A stretch of 64,000 nucleotides of DNA from Krasilnikovia cinnamomea (GCF_004217545.1 NZ_SHKY01000001.1:1302001-1366000); one strand, 5' to 3'. Counted from the stretch's first letter, positions 11,528-20,696 are shown. The notes: generated by a model not told the origin, from the letters alone. Made by a program: numbers and translations.

Positions 11528-12016
11528 ATGACCGCGATGTACGGTTCGGCCGGCGCATCGTCGCACCCGGTGGTGAACGCTTCGAAACTGTGGGCCGGTG
11601 GGGTGGCCACCGCGCTGGTGGCCGCGCTGCTGGCGATCGTGGGCATCCTGGTCGGGCGCGGCCTGTTCGGCGTGGAGATCCTCGCCCCCAAGGGCGCAGG
11701 GGTCTGGGGCGACGCCGACACCGGCTGGTACGCCGTCGGCGCGGCCATGTGTGCTCTCGCGGCCACCGGGGTGCTGCATCTGCTGCTGCTCTACACGCCG
11801 AAACCGCTGCGGTTCTTCGGCTGGGTGATGACACTGGCGACTGTGGTGGCCATGCTGGCGCCGTTCGTCACGGAAACGGGACTCGGCTCGCGCATGTTCA
11901 CCGCGGGGCTCAACTTCATCCTCGGCGTCGCGATCGGCTCACTGCTGGCCGGCACGGCGCACACCGCCGTCCAACCCACCGCCCCGGCCCGGCCCGCGCC
12001 GCGCCCGTACCGGTGA
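11528..12016 (+). CDS. DUF6069-like four-helix membrane protein
   Basis: 162 residues with about four helices. ATG 11528 has a strong GAGGAGGA site 4-5 nt upstream; the longer upstream reading lacks one. Features are WAGGVATALVAALLAIVGIL, a loop with GVWGDADTGWYAVGAA, and a C-terminal Pro/Ala/Arg tail. It resembles the DUF6069 family of uncharacterised actinobacterial membrane proteins. First gene of a plus-strand run ending at 14447. Confidence 0.72.
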   Translation: MTAMYGSAGASSHPVVNASKLWAGGVATALVAALLAIVGILVGRGLFGVEILAPKGAGVWGDADTGWYAVGAAMCALAATGVLHLLLLYTPKPLRFFGWVMTLATVVAMLAPFVTETGLGSRMFTAGLNFILGVAIGSLLAGTAHTAVQPTAPARPAPRPYR

Positions 12017-12034
12017 CCGGAGAACGGACTCGCC

Positions 12035-12484
12035 ATGGCTCACGTACAGCAGACACCCGCGCATCTGCGCAACTACGCGAATCCGGCCACCGCCTGGTTC
12101 GGCTGGGTGCTCTTCGTCGGCATCGTGCTGGTCGGCGCGGGCCTGATCAACGTCATGCAGGGCCTAATCGCGCTCCTCGACGAGAACTTCTATCTCCAAC
12201 CCGCGTCGAAACTGGTGATCAACCTCAGCTACGCCGTGTGGGGGTGGACGCTGCTGCTGATGGGCGCCGCCCTGGTGGCCGCCGGCATCGGCGTCCTGCG
12301 CGGCAGCACGTGGGCCCGGACGGTCGGTGTCATCGCGGCCTCGGTCAACGCGTTCGTGAACATCGGGTTCGTCACCGCCTACCCGGCGTGGACGATCTTC
12401 GCGGTGACGTTCGACTTCATCGCCATCTACACGCTGGTGGTGCATGGCGGTGAGGTCAGGGCGCCGCGGGAGCAGCGGCGATGA
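12035..12484 (+). CDS. DUF7144-type four-helix membrane protein
   Basis: 149 residues. It shares the pattern WFGWVLFVGIVLVGAGLI, GSTWARTVGVIAASVNA and YTLVVHGGEV with the proteins at 9609 and 33901. Four membrane helices. Its TGA overlaps the ATG of the next gene (ATGA at 12481), showing translational coupling. Function unknown. Confidence 0.85.
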   Translation: MAHVQQTPAHLRNYANPATAWFGWVLFVGIVLVGAGLINVMQGLIALLDENFYLQPASKLVINLSYAVWGWTLLLMGAALVAAGIGVLRGSTWARTVGVIAASVNAFVNIGFVTAYPAWTIFAVTFDFIAIYTLVVHGGEVRAPREQRR

Positions 12485-13920
12485 GCATCAAGCCGACCCC
12501 GGACACCACCCAGGACATCACGCCGCCCGGTCGTACCGGTGAGCCCGCGTGGGCCTCGGACGTGGAGGAACTGGCCCGGCTGCGGGCCGAGGTCGCCGAC
12601 CTGCACACCCGGCTCGACACCCGGCAGCGCCGCGCCTCCGCGATCACCACGATGCGCCGGATCGCCGCCGCGGTGCTCATCGCGATCACCGCGTTCGCGC
12701 TCGTGGCCAGCGTCGTCGGCGTGTGGTCCGCGCGCACCGCCTTCAACACCGACAAGTGGATGGCCACCATCGCCCCGCTGCCGCAGGACCCGACGGTCGC
12801 CGCGGCGGTGGCGGACTACGCAACGAACGAGGTGTTCACCGCGATCGACGTGGAGCAGCGGGTGCGCAACGTGCTGCCCGCGCAGGCCGGGTTCATCGCC
12901 GGGCCGGTCACCGGCCAGCTGCACGACGTGATCGAGCGGACCGTCTACAACGTGCTGCAGAGCGACCAGTTCCAGCGGATCTGGCTGGAACTGAACCGCC
13001 GGACGCATGACCGGGCCGTGGCCATCCTCAACGGCACCAGCGACGTCGCGGTGGCCCGCAACGACCGGGTCGACATCGACCTGCTGCCGCTGATCAACCA
13101 GGTGCTGCGGGCGCTCAGCGCCCAGCTGCCCACCATGTTCGGCAGACAGCTCACGCTGCCCGACCTGAGCAGCGGCGAGATCCCGGAGAACCTGCGCCTG
13201 CGGGTGGAGAACGCCCTCGGGGTCACGCTACCCGCGAACTTCGCCCAGTTCACCGTGTACGACTCCGGCCAGCTGGCGGCCGTCCAGCAGATGATCAAGA
13301 CCGCGAAACGGGACCTGGTGCTCTTCGTGGTCGCCACGTTCGTGCTGCTCGGACTGGCCCTGCTGATCTCGCCCGGGCGGCGGCGTACGTTGCTGCAGCT
13401 CGGTCTGTGGCTGGTCGTGGCGGCGGTGACCGTCGCGGCGGTGATCCGCGCCGTCCGCGACCAGATCCTCAACGAGGTCCCGGCGGGCCTGTACCGCGAC
13501 GGCGCCGCGGCGGCCGTCACGACGGTCTTCAGCGAGCTGCGCACGCGCGGCGACCAGATCATCTGGATCGGCGCCGTGCTGGCCGCGGTGATGTACCTGA
13601 TCGGTCCGGGCCGGGGCCCGACCTGGCTGCGCCACCAGATCGCCGCCGGGGCGCGGGCCGTCGGCCGCTGGACCCGCACCGGCGGGCGTGCCGTGGTCAC
13701 GCACGGGCCCGGCTTCACGGCCCGGCACCTGGACGCGCTGCGCGTCGGTGGTCTCGGGGTCGCCGTGGTGCTGGCCCTGGTGCTGTCGTCGTGGACGTCC
13801 CTGCTGGTGATCGTCGTGGCGCTCGCGGCCTACGAGGTGCTGGTCACCCTGGTCGGCCGCGCGGCGGCCGGGCACGACGCGGAGCCGCCCCCGGGTGTCG
13901 CCGCCGGTGATCCCGCGTGA
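12481..13920 (+). CDS. Large integral membrane protein of unknown function
   Basis: 479 residues. A short coiled segment (about 28-50) precedes a first helix at about 57-80. An extracytoplasmic domain of roughly 190 residues follows (about 82-275), with repeated helical segments such as PTVAAAVADYATNEVF and RVENALGVTLPANF. Helices lie at about 281-297, 305-325, 357-372 and 412-445. The tail is Pro/Gly-rich. No family is named with confidence. Both ends overlap neighbours (ATGA at 12481, GTGA at 13917), so it belongs to one operon with 11528-14447. Confidence 0.82.
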   Translation: MSIKPTPDTTQDITPPGRTGEPAWASDVEELARLRAEVADLHTRLDTRQRRASAITTMRRIAAAVLIAITAFALVASVVGVWSARTAFNTDKWMATIAPLPQDPTVAAAVADYATNEVFTAIDVEQRVRNVLPAQAGFIAGPVTGQLHDVIERTVYNVLQSDQFQRIWLELNRRTHDRAVAILNGTSDVAVARNDRVDIDLLPLINQVLRALSAQLPTMFGRQLTLPDLSSGEIPENLRLRVENALGVTLPANFAQFTVYDSGQLAAVQQMIKTAKRDLVLFVVATFVLLGLALLISPGRRRTLLQLGLWLVVAAVTVAAVIRAVRDQILNEVPAGLYRDGAAAAVTTVFSELRTRGDQIIWIGAVLAAVMYLIGPGRGPTWLRHQIAAGARAVGRWTRTGGRAVVTHGPGFTARHLDALRVGGLGVAVVLALVLSSWTSLLVIVVALAAYEVLVTLVGRAAAGHDAEPPPGVAAGDPA

Positions 13921-14447
13921 GCGGAGAACGGATCGTGGACGAGTCCCAGACCGATCCCGCCGAAACCCACATGGTGGTGATCAGCGAGGCGCAGGAAGCC
14001 ACCACGGCGGGCATCTACGGCGTCATCATCAGCGCGGCGGTGATGGCCGCCGCGCACCAGCCGACCGTGCCCGCCACGGTGGTGGCCGTCCTCGTCACCC
14101 TGGTCATCTACTGGGCCGCCGAACGGTACGCCCGGATCGTGGCCGAGCGCATCCACGTCGGCCACCGGCCCCGCTGGCACAGCCTCCGGCAGCAGCTCAC
14201 CGGCGGCTGGGAGATGGTCACGGCGTCGCTGTTCCCGCTGATCGTGCTGATGCTCGCCTACTGGTTCGGCGCCACCCAGCGGACCGCGATCCTGTGGGGG
14301 CTGGGCACCAGCACCGTGCTGCTGTGCATCGCCGGGTGGCGGGTCGGCCGCAAGGGGCGGCTGACCCGGGCGGAGCGCCTGGTCTCCTCGGCGATCGCCG
14401 GGATCTTCGGCCTCACGATGATCGCCTTGAAGTCCTTCCTGCACTGA
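13917..14447 (+). CDS. Four-helix membrane protein of unknown function
   Basis: 176 residues from GTG 13917, which overlaps the preceding TGA. Helices occur as two pairs: about 31-45 and 53-68, then 103-118 and 125-140, with a final one at 160-173. The middle loop reads RYARIVAERIHVGHRPRWHS, an amphipathic cytosolic link. No family is recognised. It ends 6 nt from the stop of the convergent LuxR gene, with no obvious terminator between them. Confidence 0.78.
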   Translation: MSGERIVDESQTDPAETHMVVISEAQEATTAGIYGVIISAAVMAAAHQPTVPATVVAVLVTLVIYWAAERYARIVAERIHVGHRPRWHSLRQQLTGGWEMVTASLFPLIVLMLAYWFGATQRTAILWGLGTSTVLLCIAGWRVGRKGRLTRAERLVSSAIAGIFGLTMIALKSFLH

Positions 14448-14453
14448 GCCGGA

Positions 14454-17207
14454 TCAGAGCAGGCCGTACTCGCGGGCGCGGGTCACCACGGCGCTGCGGC
14501 GCGGAGCCTCCAGCTTGCGGTAGATCGAACGCATGTGCGCCTTGATGGTGTTGACCGAGACCCCCAGCTCTCCCGCGATCTCCCCGGCGGTCAGCATCGT
14601 GGGCAGGTAGCGCAACACCTCCGTCTCCCGCTCGCTGAGCGGGCCCGCGGGCAGCGCCGCGCGGTGTGCCGGGGCGCTGGTGCGCATCGCGGCCTGGATC
14701 TCGGCGACGAAGTCCGCGTTGCGGTGGGTCAGCAGGTTCTGCCGGGCCACCAGCGCGTCCAGGCGCGCGTCACGCAGCGCCAGGAACGGCCGGCGGATGC
14801 CCTCGGAGTCGGCCAGGGCGAACGCCTCGGCGAGGCGGTCGGTGGCCCGCAACCCGTGCCCGGCGGCGTCGGCGACCTGGGCGCCCACGATCCCCGCCGC
14901 CACGGTCGCGGCCGTGTCCGACATCGGCGCGCGCAGCCCGGCCAGCAGCTCCATCGCGCTCCGCAGGTCGTGCGTCGCGTACCCGGCCCGGGCCGCGCAG
15001 ACCCGCTCGGGACTGGTCAGCCGGTCCGTGCGCGACAGCAGGGCGTACCGGCGGGCGACCGTGTCGGCGTCGCCCGTGGCGAGATCCACCTCCGACTCGG
15101 CCAGCAGCAGCCAGCGTTCCAGGCCGGGGGCCCGCAGCCGGGGGTCCGCGCCCCGGCGCGCCTCGTCGAGAAACGCGCGGGCCGCCCCCGGATCGCCCTT
15201 CGCCAGGGCCAGCCGGGCCTGCACACCCACCCGGATCAGCCACTGCGCCGCGGCGGGCTCCCCACGGTGGGACCGCGTCGCCTGCTGCACGGCGCGCTCG
15301 GCCGCCGCCAGGTCCCCGCTCTCCAGGTGCACCAGGGCCAGGGCGAGATGCGCCGCCCCGGTCTGCAGCGCGGACAGCAGGCCCCGGCGTTCGGCCAGGT
15401 CGCGGGCGTCGCCGGCGAGCCGGGCCGCCTCCTGCACCGAACCCGACATCACCTCCACCAGGGCGAGGTTGCCGAGCGCGCTGATCTCCACCAGTTCCAC
15501 CCCGGCCGCCCGGGCCGCGGTCGAAGCGGCCCACAGGTAGCGCTGGGCCCGGTCCGGGCGGTCGGTCCACAGCAGGCCGAACCCCTTGTTGTTCAAGGCG
15601 ATCGCGCGGTACTGCACGGCCGAGGGCACCTCGGCGAAGCGCACCTTGGCCAGCATCGCCAGCAGCTGCGTCGTCTCCGCAACCACGGCGGGCATGTCGC
15701 CGCCCGCCCGGTGCACCGCCACCCGCAACGAGCGCGACGTGATCTCCACGGGCAGCCGCTCCGCCTCGGCGCGGCCCGCCAGCAGCTCGTCCGTACCGGC
15801 CAGCTGGGCCTCGATCGCGTCGTAGTCGCCCGCGTGGAACAGCATCAGGGCGACGCACACCATCAGCTCCGGGGTGGCCGCGAACGCCCCCGGCGGGATC
15901 TGGGCGAGCAGCCGGACCAGGGCCGCCCGGTGCGCCGAGGCGATCAGCGGCGCGGCCTGGGTCACCACGAGGCGGCCCACGTACGGCCAGTCCCCGGCGG
16001 CCACGGCGTGTTCGATGGCCTCGAAGACCGAGTTGTGCGCGGCGTGCCAGCCGGCCGCGCGGCGGTGCAGTTCCGGCAGCGCCGTGGGAGATTCCAGCAG
16101 CAGCCGGTGCCGCAACACGTCGCGCAGCAGGTGGTGGTACCGGAACCAGCGGGGCTTGGCGCCGAGCCGGACGACGAAGTCGTTGACCCGTTCCAGCTCC
16201 TCCAGGGTCCGCTGCCCGTCGGAGCCCAGCGTGATCGCGTCGGCCAGGTCACCGCAGACGTGCTCGCAGATGCTCGTCTGCAGCAGGAACCGGTAGAGGT
16301 GCGGGGACTGCCCGGCCAGCACCTCGTCCGCCAGGTACTCGTCGACGGCCCGCACGTCCCCGGCGAAGTCGGCCACCGTACGCGGACCGCCCGGCCCGGC
16401 CAGGAACGTCGCCCCGAGCTGCAGGCCGGCCGCCCACCCCTCGGTGTGCTCGACCAGCGCGACCACCTCGTCGTCGGGCAGCGCCAGGCCGTGCCGGGAC
16501 AGCAGATCGGCCGCCTCCGGCACGGTGAAGGCCAGTTCGCCGGCCCGGATCTCGGCCATCTCCCCGGTGGCGCGCATGCGGTGCACCGGCAGGACCACTT
16601 GGGTACGGGTGAGCAGCACGAGGCGCAGCCCCGCCGGCGGGTGGCGCAGCAGCCCGGACAGCTCCCGCAGCACGTCGTCGTCGGTGATCTCGTGGAAGTC
16701 GTCGAGCACCAGGACGGTCGGTGCGGCCAGCCGGCCCAGGCCGCGCGCCACATGCCGCAGGCGTTCCACATGATCGGTGGGAACGGTGCCCAGCTCGGCC
16801 AGCGGGCTGTCCGGCGGCACCGCGCCCGCCGCCCGCAGCGCCGCCGCCACGCTCGACCAGAAGAGCTGGACGTCGTTGTCGTGGGCGTCGAGGGTGAGCC
16901 AGGCGACCGGGGTGCGCCGGGTGTCGGCCCAGGCGGAGACCAGCACGGTCTTGCCCCAGCCCGCCCCGGCGCAGACCACCGTCAGCGGGCACCGCACCGC
17001 GGCGTCCAGCGCGTCGAACAGGCGTTGGCGCCGGATCCGGGCCCGCAGCATCTGCGGCCGGGCGGTCTTGGCCGCGATGAACGGCGCTATCGTGGGCAGC
17101 GCCGGCCGCCGCCCCTTGGGGCGCTTGCCGCGCGCGGTCCGCAGCTTTCGGTTCGTCACGTCGTCAAGAACGTTGTCACCCTCCATGCCGCCCCCTTTGG
17201 CAGCCAT
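14454..17207 (-). CDS. MalT-like (LAL) LuxR-family transcriptional regulator
   Basis: About 917 residues. Domain order: a basic N-terminal tail, a STAND-type NTPase with Walker A AGAGWGKT near residue 85 and Walker B LVLDDFHE near 165, TPR-like helical repeats (about 370-840), and a C-terminal LuxR HTH (LSERETEVLRYLP ... VSVNTIKAHMRSIYRKL). Such regulators bind a ligand and ATP, oligomerise and activate transcription. ATG 17207 is chosen; ATG 17186 is equally possible. A second member is at 25664. These two are the leading candidates to bind the island palindrome. Confidence 0.92.
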   Translation of the reverse strand: MAAKGGGMEGDNVLDDVTNRKLRTARGKRPKGRRPALPTIAPFIAAKTARPQMLRARIRRQRLFDALDAAVRCPLTVVCAGAGWGKTVLVSAWADTRRTPVAWLTLDAHDNDVQLFWSSVAAALRAAGAVPPDSPLAELGTVPTDHVERLRHVARGLGRLAAPTVLVLDDFHEITDDDVLRELSGLLRHPPAGLRLVLLTRTQVVLPVHRMRATGEMAEIRAGELAFTVPEAADLLSRHGLALPDDEVVALVEHTEGWAAGLQLGATFLAGPGGPRTVADFAGDVRAVDEYLADEVLAGQSPHLYRFLLQTSICEHVCGDLADAITLGSDGQRTLEELERVNDFVVRLGAKPRWFRYHHLLRDVLRHRLLLESPTALPELHRRAAGWHAAHNSVFEAIEHAVAAGDWPYVGRLVVTQAAPLIASAHRAALVRLLAQIPPGAFAATPELMVCVALMLFHAGDYDAIEAQLAGTDELLAGRAEAERLPVEITSRSLRVAVHRAGGDMPAVVAETTQLLAMLAKVRFAEVPSAVQYRAIALNNKGFGLLWTDRPDRAQRYLWAASTAARAAGVELVEISALGNLALVEVMSGSVQEAARLAGDARDLAERRGLLSALQTGAAHLALALVHLESGDLAAAERAVQQATRSHRGEPAAAQWLIRVGVQARLALAKGDPGAARAFLDEARRGADPRLRAPGLERWLLLAESEVDLATGDADTVARRYALLSRTDRLTSPERVCAARAGYATHDLRSAMELLAGLRAPMSDTAATVAAGIVGAQVADAAGHGLRATDRLAEAFALADSEGIRRPFLALRDARLDALVARQNLLTHRNADFVAEIQAAMRTSAPAHRAALPAGPLSERETEVLRYLPTMLTAGEIAGELGVSVNTIKAHMRSIYRKLEAPRRSAVVTRAREYGLL

Positions 17208-17563
17208 CCGCGCCCTTCGCCGGCCGAAAGCAACCGCGTCGCGTGTCCGGGCGGGATGGGGTTTGCGGCACCGGCCCAGCCGTGCCGGGTGACATCCTCG
17301 GCACCAGCACGGCAGTCCACCGCCGTTGCCGGTGGGGCCGGATGGGCGGGGGGCCACTGCCGTCCTCAGCCAAACACGTGGATCACCAGCGTGGCAACAT
17401 CCGCTTTACGGCCCCGATCATCCGATTTGCGCTACGCCCCGGCGCTCTACCGCCCGGCTTCGCCGCACCTATCACCCCTTGTGGAGGAACAGGAGACGGC
17501 GCAATGGGTAGACCGTGAAGAACATCCGATATCACGTACCACGGGCCGGAGGCTGTGTGCGCC
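17208..17563. other. 356-bp divergent intergenic region
   Basis: Lies between the divergent LuxR gene and the small gene at 17564. A weak match to the island palindrome is at 17472-17488 (TCACCC-CTTGT-GGAGGA), and a TCATCC half site precedes it at about 17420. No gene or clear terminator is seen. It probably carries the promoters of both genes. Confidence 0.4.
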
Positions 17564-17839
17564 ATGGAGGAGAGATACGAGATCCGCGTGCAGGGATTTG
17601 TCGGACCGGCGCTGCGTGCCGCCTTCACCGGACTGCGCTGCGAGTCCGTGGCCCGGGAGTGGACGATCCGCGGCCGGCTGTCCGCGGATCAACTGGGGGC
17701 CCTGCTGGTCCGGCTGGACCGGTGCGGGGTGGAGCTGATCCGCGTGCGCTACCAGCACGACCGGCCCGAGGAGCCCGCCCCGGACGACACCGCGGCGGAA
17801 CCGGACTGGACGCAGGCGGTGGTCACCCCGGCCGGATGA
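17564..17839 (+). CDS. Small conserved protein, paralogue of 29351
   Basis: 91 residues. ATG 17564 lies 11 nt after GGAGG, which favours it over GTG 17555. The pattern [37 protein letters not shown] and LIRVRYQ parallels the 80-residue protein at 29351 (YQVRVSGVIPAELLKEL ... LRLIEVR), a beta-alpha-beta ferredoxin-like layout. The family is not recognised. Each copy sits downstream of, or divergent from, a MalT-like regulator gene. A hairpin at 17843-17859 follows. Confidence 0.72.
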   Translation: MEERYEIRVQGFVGPALRAAFTGLRCESVAREWTIRGRLSADQLGALLVRLDRCGVELIRVRYQHDRPEEPAPDDTAAEPDWTQAVVTPAG

Positions 17840-17842
17840 GGT

Positions 17843-17859
17843 GGCGCCCGGCGGGCGCC
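17843..17859 (+). terminator. Probable terminator hairpin
   Basis: GGCGCCC, a 3-nt loop and GGGCGCC, starting 4 nt after the stop of the small gene at 17564. No U-run follows, as is common in actinobacteria. Confidence 0.5.
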
Positions 17860-17986
17860 GCGAGGATCGAGATCGGACGATCCCCCGGCGCCGTGTGACC
17901 GTTGCGCGGTGACCCCCTGGCCTCACCGTGTCGTTCGGCCGACGGCGGATCGCCCCCTGTCGGATCGAGCGAAGGAGCGGCAGCAG

Positions 17987-18535
17987 ATGGCCATCGGTCC
18001 GGTCCAGCTGATCGTGCTGGGCTTCGAACATCCCAACTTCCACGGCGAGGTCGTCGCCGAACTGGAGCGGCTGCGCAAGAGCGACACCGTACGCGTGATC
18101 GACGCCCTCGCGGTCTACAAGGACGCCGACGGCGACATCGAGGTCGAGCATCTGAGCAACCTGTCCACCGAAGAGGCGATCGAGCTGGGCAGCAAGATCG
18201 GCGCGCTGGTGGGCCTCGGTATCGAGGGCGAGGCGGGCTTCGAGGCGGGTGCCGTGGCGGGCGCCGAGGCGGCGGCCGAGCAGGGCGGCGTCCGGGTCTT
18301 CAGCGATGCCGACGCCTGGGACGTCATCGCGGAGATCCCCAACGACAGCGCGGCCGCGCTGTTGCTGATCGAGCACCACTGGGCCGTGCCGCTGCGCGAC
18401 GCGATCGCGCGGGCGGGCGGCTTCCGCCTCGGCGACGGCTTCATCAACCCGCTCGACCTGGTCGGGATCGGGCTGTTGACGGCCGAGGAGGCCAAGGAAC
18501 TGCACGACCTGGAGACCGCGGGCGCGGCCCGCTGA
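17987..18535 (+). CDS. DUF6325-like protein
   Basis: 182 residues from ATG 17987 with GGAG nearby upstream. It starts AIGPVQLIVLGFEHPNFHGE, then VRVIDALAVYKDADGDIEVE, a Gly/Ala-rich hydrophobic hairpin (about 66-95) and a segment SAAALLLIEHHWAVPLRDAI. The layout resembles DUF6325 and, distantly, the DUF1269 proteins at 10654 and 41210. Function unknown. It is followed at once by a tiny Arg-rich gene with a strong ribosome site. Confidence 0.8.
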   Translation: MAIGPVQLIVLGFEHPNFHGEVVAELERLRKSDTVRVIDALAVYKDADGDIEVEHLSNLSTEEAIELGSKIGALVGLGIEGEAGFEAGAVAGAEAAAEQGGVRVFSDADAWDVIAEIPNDSAAALLLIEHHWAVPLRDAIARAGGFRLGDGFINPLDLVGIGLLTAEEAKELHDLETAGAAR

Positions 18536-18572
18536 ACCATCCACCCGTCACGGGGACACGGAGGTGCAGGCA

Positions 18573-18647
18573 ATGTTCGGAACTCGTCGGGTGGCCCGGC
18601 GTACCTCGCGGCGCACGGCGCGGCGGGTGCAGCGCCGCCGCCGCTGA
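18573..18647 (+). CDS. Arg-rich 24-residue peptide
   Basis: ATG 18573 lies 8 nt after a GGAGG at 18560-18564, as good as any site in the window. The product begins MFGTRRVARRTSRR and ends VQRRRR; 13 of its 24 residues are Arg. It follows the DUF6325-like gene by 37 nt and ends 14 nt before a perfect hairpin terminator, which suits a short translated gene. No family can be named. It could bind nucleic acid or membrane. Confidence 0.6.
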   Translation: MFGTRRVARRTSRRTARRVQRRRR

Positions 18648-18661
18648 ACGCGGACGCGATC

Positions 18662-18690
18662 GATGCGGCCGGGAACTTCCCGGCCGCATC
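18662..18690 (+). terminator. Strong hairpin terminator
   Basis: Perfect 14-bp arms (GATGCGGCCGGGAA and its complement) around a single C, immediately after the Arg-rich peptide gene. It separates that operon from the operator-like site at 18693. Confidence 0.7.
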
Positions 18691-18692
18691 CC

Positions 18693-18709
18693 TCATCCGT
18701 GGCGGGTGG
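18693..18709. promoter_or_regulatory. Island operator-like palindrome, site 5
   Basis: TCATCC-GTGGC-GGGTGG, with imperfect right arm, 34 bp upstream of ATG 18744. Confidence 0.5.
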
Positions 18710-18743
18710 TCCCCGGACCGCCGCCGCGGCGCACCGTCGGTAG

Positions 18744-19451
18744 ATGACGACCAGCGACCCGGAGCAGCCGATGGAGATCACAACGGCGGTGCCGCCGATC
18801 CTCCCCGAACCCACCGCGCCGCGCGACGGGCTGCCCGCCGACCCGGCACCCGTCAACGGCGTACCCCTGGCCGCCACGGCCGGCGACCCCCTGGCCGCCA
18901 CGGCCGGCGACGTCCCGGCCGATTCCGCGAAACCACCGGCCGCCAGCGTGGAGGGCACCGCGCCGGGCCTGCTGGCCGGAATCCTCCGGTGGCGCGACGC
19001 CGCCGTCGGCGCGGCGTTCGAGGCCGAGGAGGCCGCCGCCGGGATGCTCGACGGCCTGAGGCGCGCCGCTGCCCGCCGCACCGAAATCGTCGCCGAACTG
19101 GCCGAGCGCGGGGCCCGTGAACGCCTGCGCGGCCGTCAGCGGGCGAGCGCGACGGTGCAGTCGGCGGTCAACGCGGTCGCCACCTCCGCGGTGGTCGACC
19201 GGTTCGTGGACGCCCAACTGGAACGCGTGCTGCGCCCCGTCGTGCTGACGGTGCTGGACGACGTGCTGAGCCTGCTGGAGCGCGAGCCGGACCGGATCCG
19301 GGATCTGATCCGCGGGCAGCGTGAAAGCATGGTGGACGAGCTGGTCACCCGGATCCGCACCGGCGCGGAAGCCGGTGACACCGCGGTCGACCGGTTCACC
19401 TACCGGGTCTTCCACCGCGGACCGCGCCCCGCGCCCGCCGACACACCATGA
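18744..19451 (+). CDS. Ala-rich helical protein of unknown function
   Basis: 235 residues from ATG 18744. ATG 18771 has a better ribosome site (GGAG, 6 nt) and may be the true start. The first 75 residues are Pro/Ala-rich and hold a tandem duplication of PLAATAGD. Residues about 80-225 are charged and helical (WRDAAVGAAFEAEEAAAGML, LSLLEREPDRIRDLIRGQRE) and could lie on a membrane surface. No family is recognised. Its TGA overlaps the ATG of the RDD gene, so the two are coupled. Confidence 0.7.
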   Translation: MTTSDPEQPMEITTAVPPILPEPTAPRDGLPADPAPVNGVPLAATAGDPLAATAGDVPADSAKPPAASVEGTAPGLLAGILRWRDAAVGAAFEAEEAAAGMLDGLRRAAARRTEIVAELAERGARERLRGRQRASATVQSAVNAVATSAVVDRFVDAQLERVLRPVVLTVLDDVLSLLEREPDRIRDLIRGQRESMVDELVTRIRTGAEAGDTAVDRFTYRVFHRGPRPAPADTP

Positions 19452-19906
19452 CCGATCCCGACGCTGGGGGTTACGCCGGTCCGGTCAGCAGGGTCATCGC
19501 CTACGTCCTGGACCTCATGCTGGTGGCGACCGTGTTCACCGGTGGTGTGCTCGTCACGATCCTGGTCGGCGCGGTCGTCTCCCCCACCGATCCCGATGTA
19601 CTGCGCCTCACCGCCTCGGCGTACCTGCTGCTGTTGCCGCCGACGCTGGCGCTGTACGACACGGTGTTCTGGGCGCTGGCGGGACGGACGCCGGGGATGG
19701 CGCTGCTGGGCCTGCGGGTGGTCACGGTCAGCGGGCGGCGGTTGTCCTGGATCGCCGCGCTGATCCGGGGTGTCGTGCTGGCGTACTTTCCGATCGGGGC
19801 CGCGTGGATCCCGGTGGACGGTCGCCACCAGGGCCTCCACGACAAGCTGGCGCGCACCGCCGTGGTCCGGGTACGCGCGCCCGCCACCACGGCACCCGCC
19901 CACTGA
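19448..19906 (+). CDS. RDD-family membrane protein
   Basis: 152 residues with three to four helices. The RDD layout is visible: SRVIAYVLDLMLVATVF, then ALYDTVFWALAGRTPGMALLGLRVV and a final DGRHQGLHDKLARTAVV. RDD proteins are small membrane proteins linked to ion or solute transport; the substrate is unknown. ATG overlaps the upstream stop (ATGA). It converges with the phosphoesterase gene, whose stop is 7 nt away. Confidence 0.9.
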   Translation: MTDPDAGGYAGPVSRVIAYVLDLMLVATVFTGGVLVTILVGAVVSPTDPDVLRLTASAYLLLLPPTLALYDTVFWALAGRTPGMALLGLRVVTVSGRRLSWIAALIRGVVLAYFPIGAAWIPVDGRHQGLHDKLARTAVVRVRAPATTAPAH

Positions 19907-19913
19907 GGCGCGC

Positions 19914-20696
19914 TCACCCGTGGCGCGGGTACCGCGTGGTGCCGAGGGCGTGCCACCCGGATCCGGCCTGATGACGTTCCTCGACCACGATCTCGTCGCT
20001 GTCCACGGTGATCACCGACCACGAGCGGCCCACCCCGCGGGTGCGTACGCTCGTGGCCGTACCGGCCACCACCTCGATCACCCGGTGCGCCGAGCTGTCG
20101 AGCTCGTAGCTGCTGGCGGCTGGCAGGTGGGTGTGCCCGGCCAGCACCAGGTCGACCTGGGCGGCGGCCAGCGCCCGCAGCAGGCGGTCGCGCCCGACCA
20201 CCCGGGCCAGCCCGGTGGCGCGCGGCGGGTGGTGCAGCGCCAGCACCCGGACCGCCCCGGGCGGGGCGGCGCCGAGCACCGTACGCACGGCGTCGGCCTG
20301 CCGCCGCGACACCCGGCCGCTCTTCCACCGCCACCGCGGGGTGCTCTCCAGGCCCATCACGGTCACCGCCGGAAGCCGCAGCACCGGATCCAGGTCCTCC
20401 TCCAGCCAGTGCCGGAACCGGGCGTACGGCGAGACCAGCCGTGCCGGGCTGTCCAGCGGCACGTCGTGGTTGCCGGTCACCACGAGCAGCGGGTCGGGCA
20501 GCCCGTCGAGCAGTTCCCGGGCCTGCCGGAACTGCCCGGTGCGGGCGCGCATCGTGCAGTCCCCGGTGACCACGGTGACCGTGGGGTGCACGGCCGCGAC
20601 GTCCGCGGCCAGCGTCCGCGCCGCCACCGGGTCGTGGGCGCCCAGATGCAGGTCGGACAGGTGCGCGATGACAACCGGGGGGTCTGCCGCGGTCAT
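19914..20696 (-). CDS. Metallophosphoesterase (calcineurin-like)
   Basis: 260 residues. The metal-binding motifs are in order: HLSDLHLG (about 11-18), VVTGDCT (about 42-48), VTGNHDVP (about 73-80), LALHHPP (about 150) and LAGHTHLP (about 185). GDCT replaces the common GDLT. It hydrolyses phosphomonoesters or diesters. ATG 20696 overlaps the stop of the diacylglycerol-kinase-like gene, so they act together, perhaps in lipid phosphate turnover. Confidence 0.9.
   Translation of the reverse strand: MTAADPPVVIAHLSDLHLGAHDPVAARTLAADVAAVHPTVTVVTGDCTMRARTGQFRQARELLDGLPDPLLVVTGNHDVPLDSPARLVSPYARFRHWLEEDLDPVLRLPAVTVMGLESTPRWRWKSGRVSRRQADAVRTVLGAAPPGAVRVLALHHPPRATGLARVVGRDRLLRALAAAQVDLVLAGHTHLPAASSYELDSSAHRVIEVVAGTATSVRTRGVGRSWSVITVDSDEIVVEERHQAGSGWHALGTTRYPRHG

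Noticed and set aside
17909..17986. Earlier start of the DUF6325-like gene
   Set aside because: The ATG at 17987 has a ribosome site and begins the conserved part; the upstream residues are not conserved-like.
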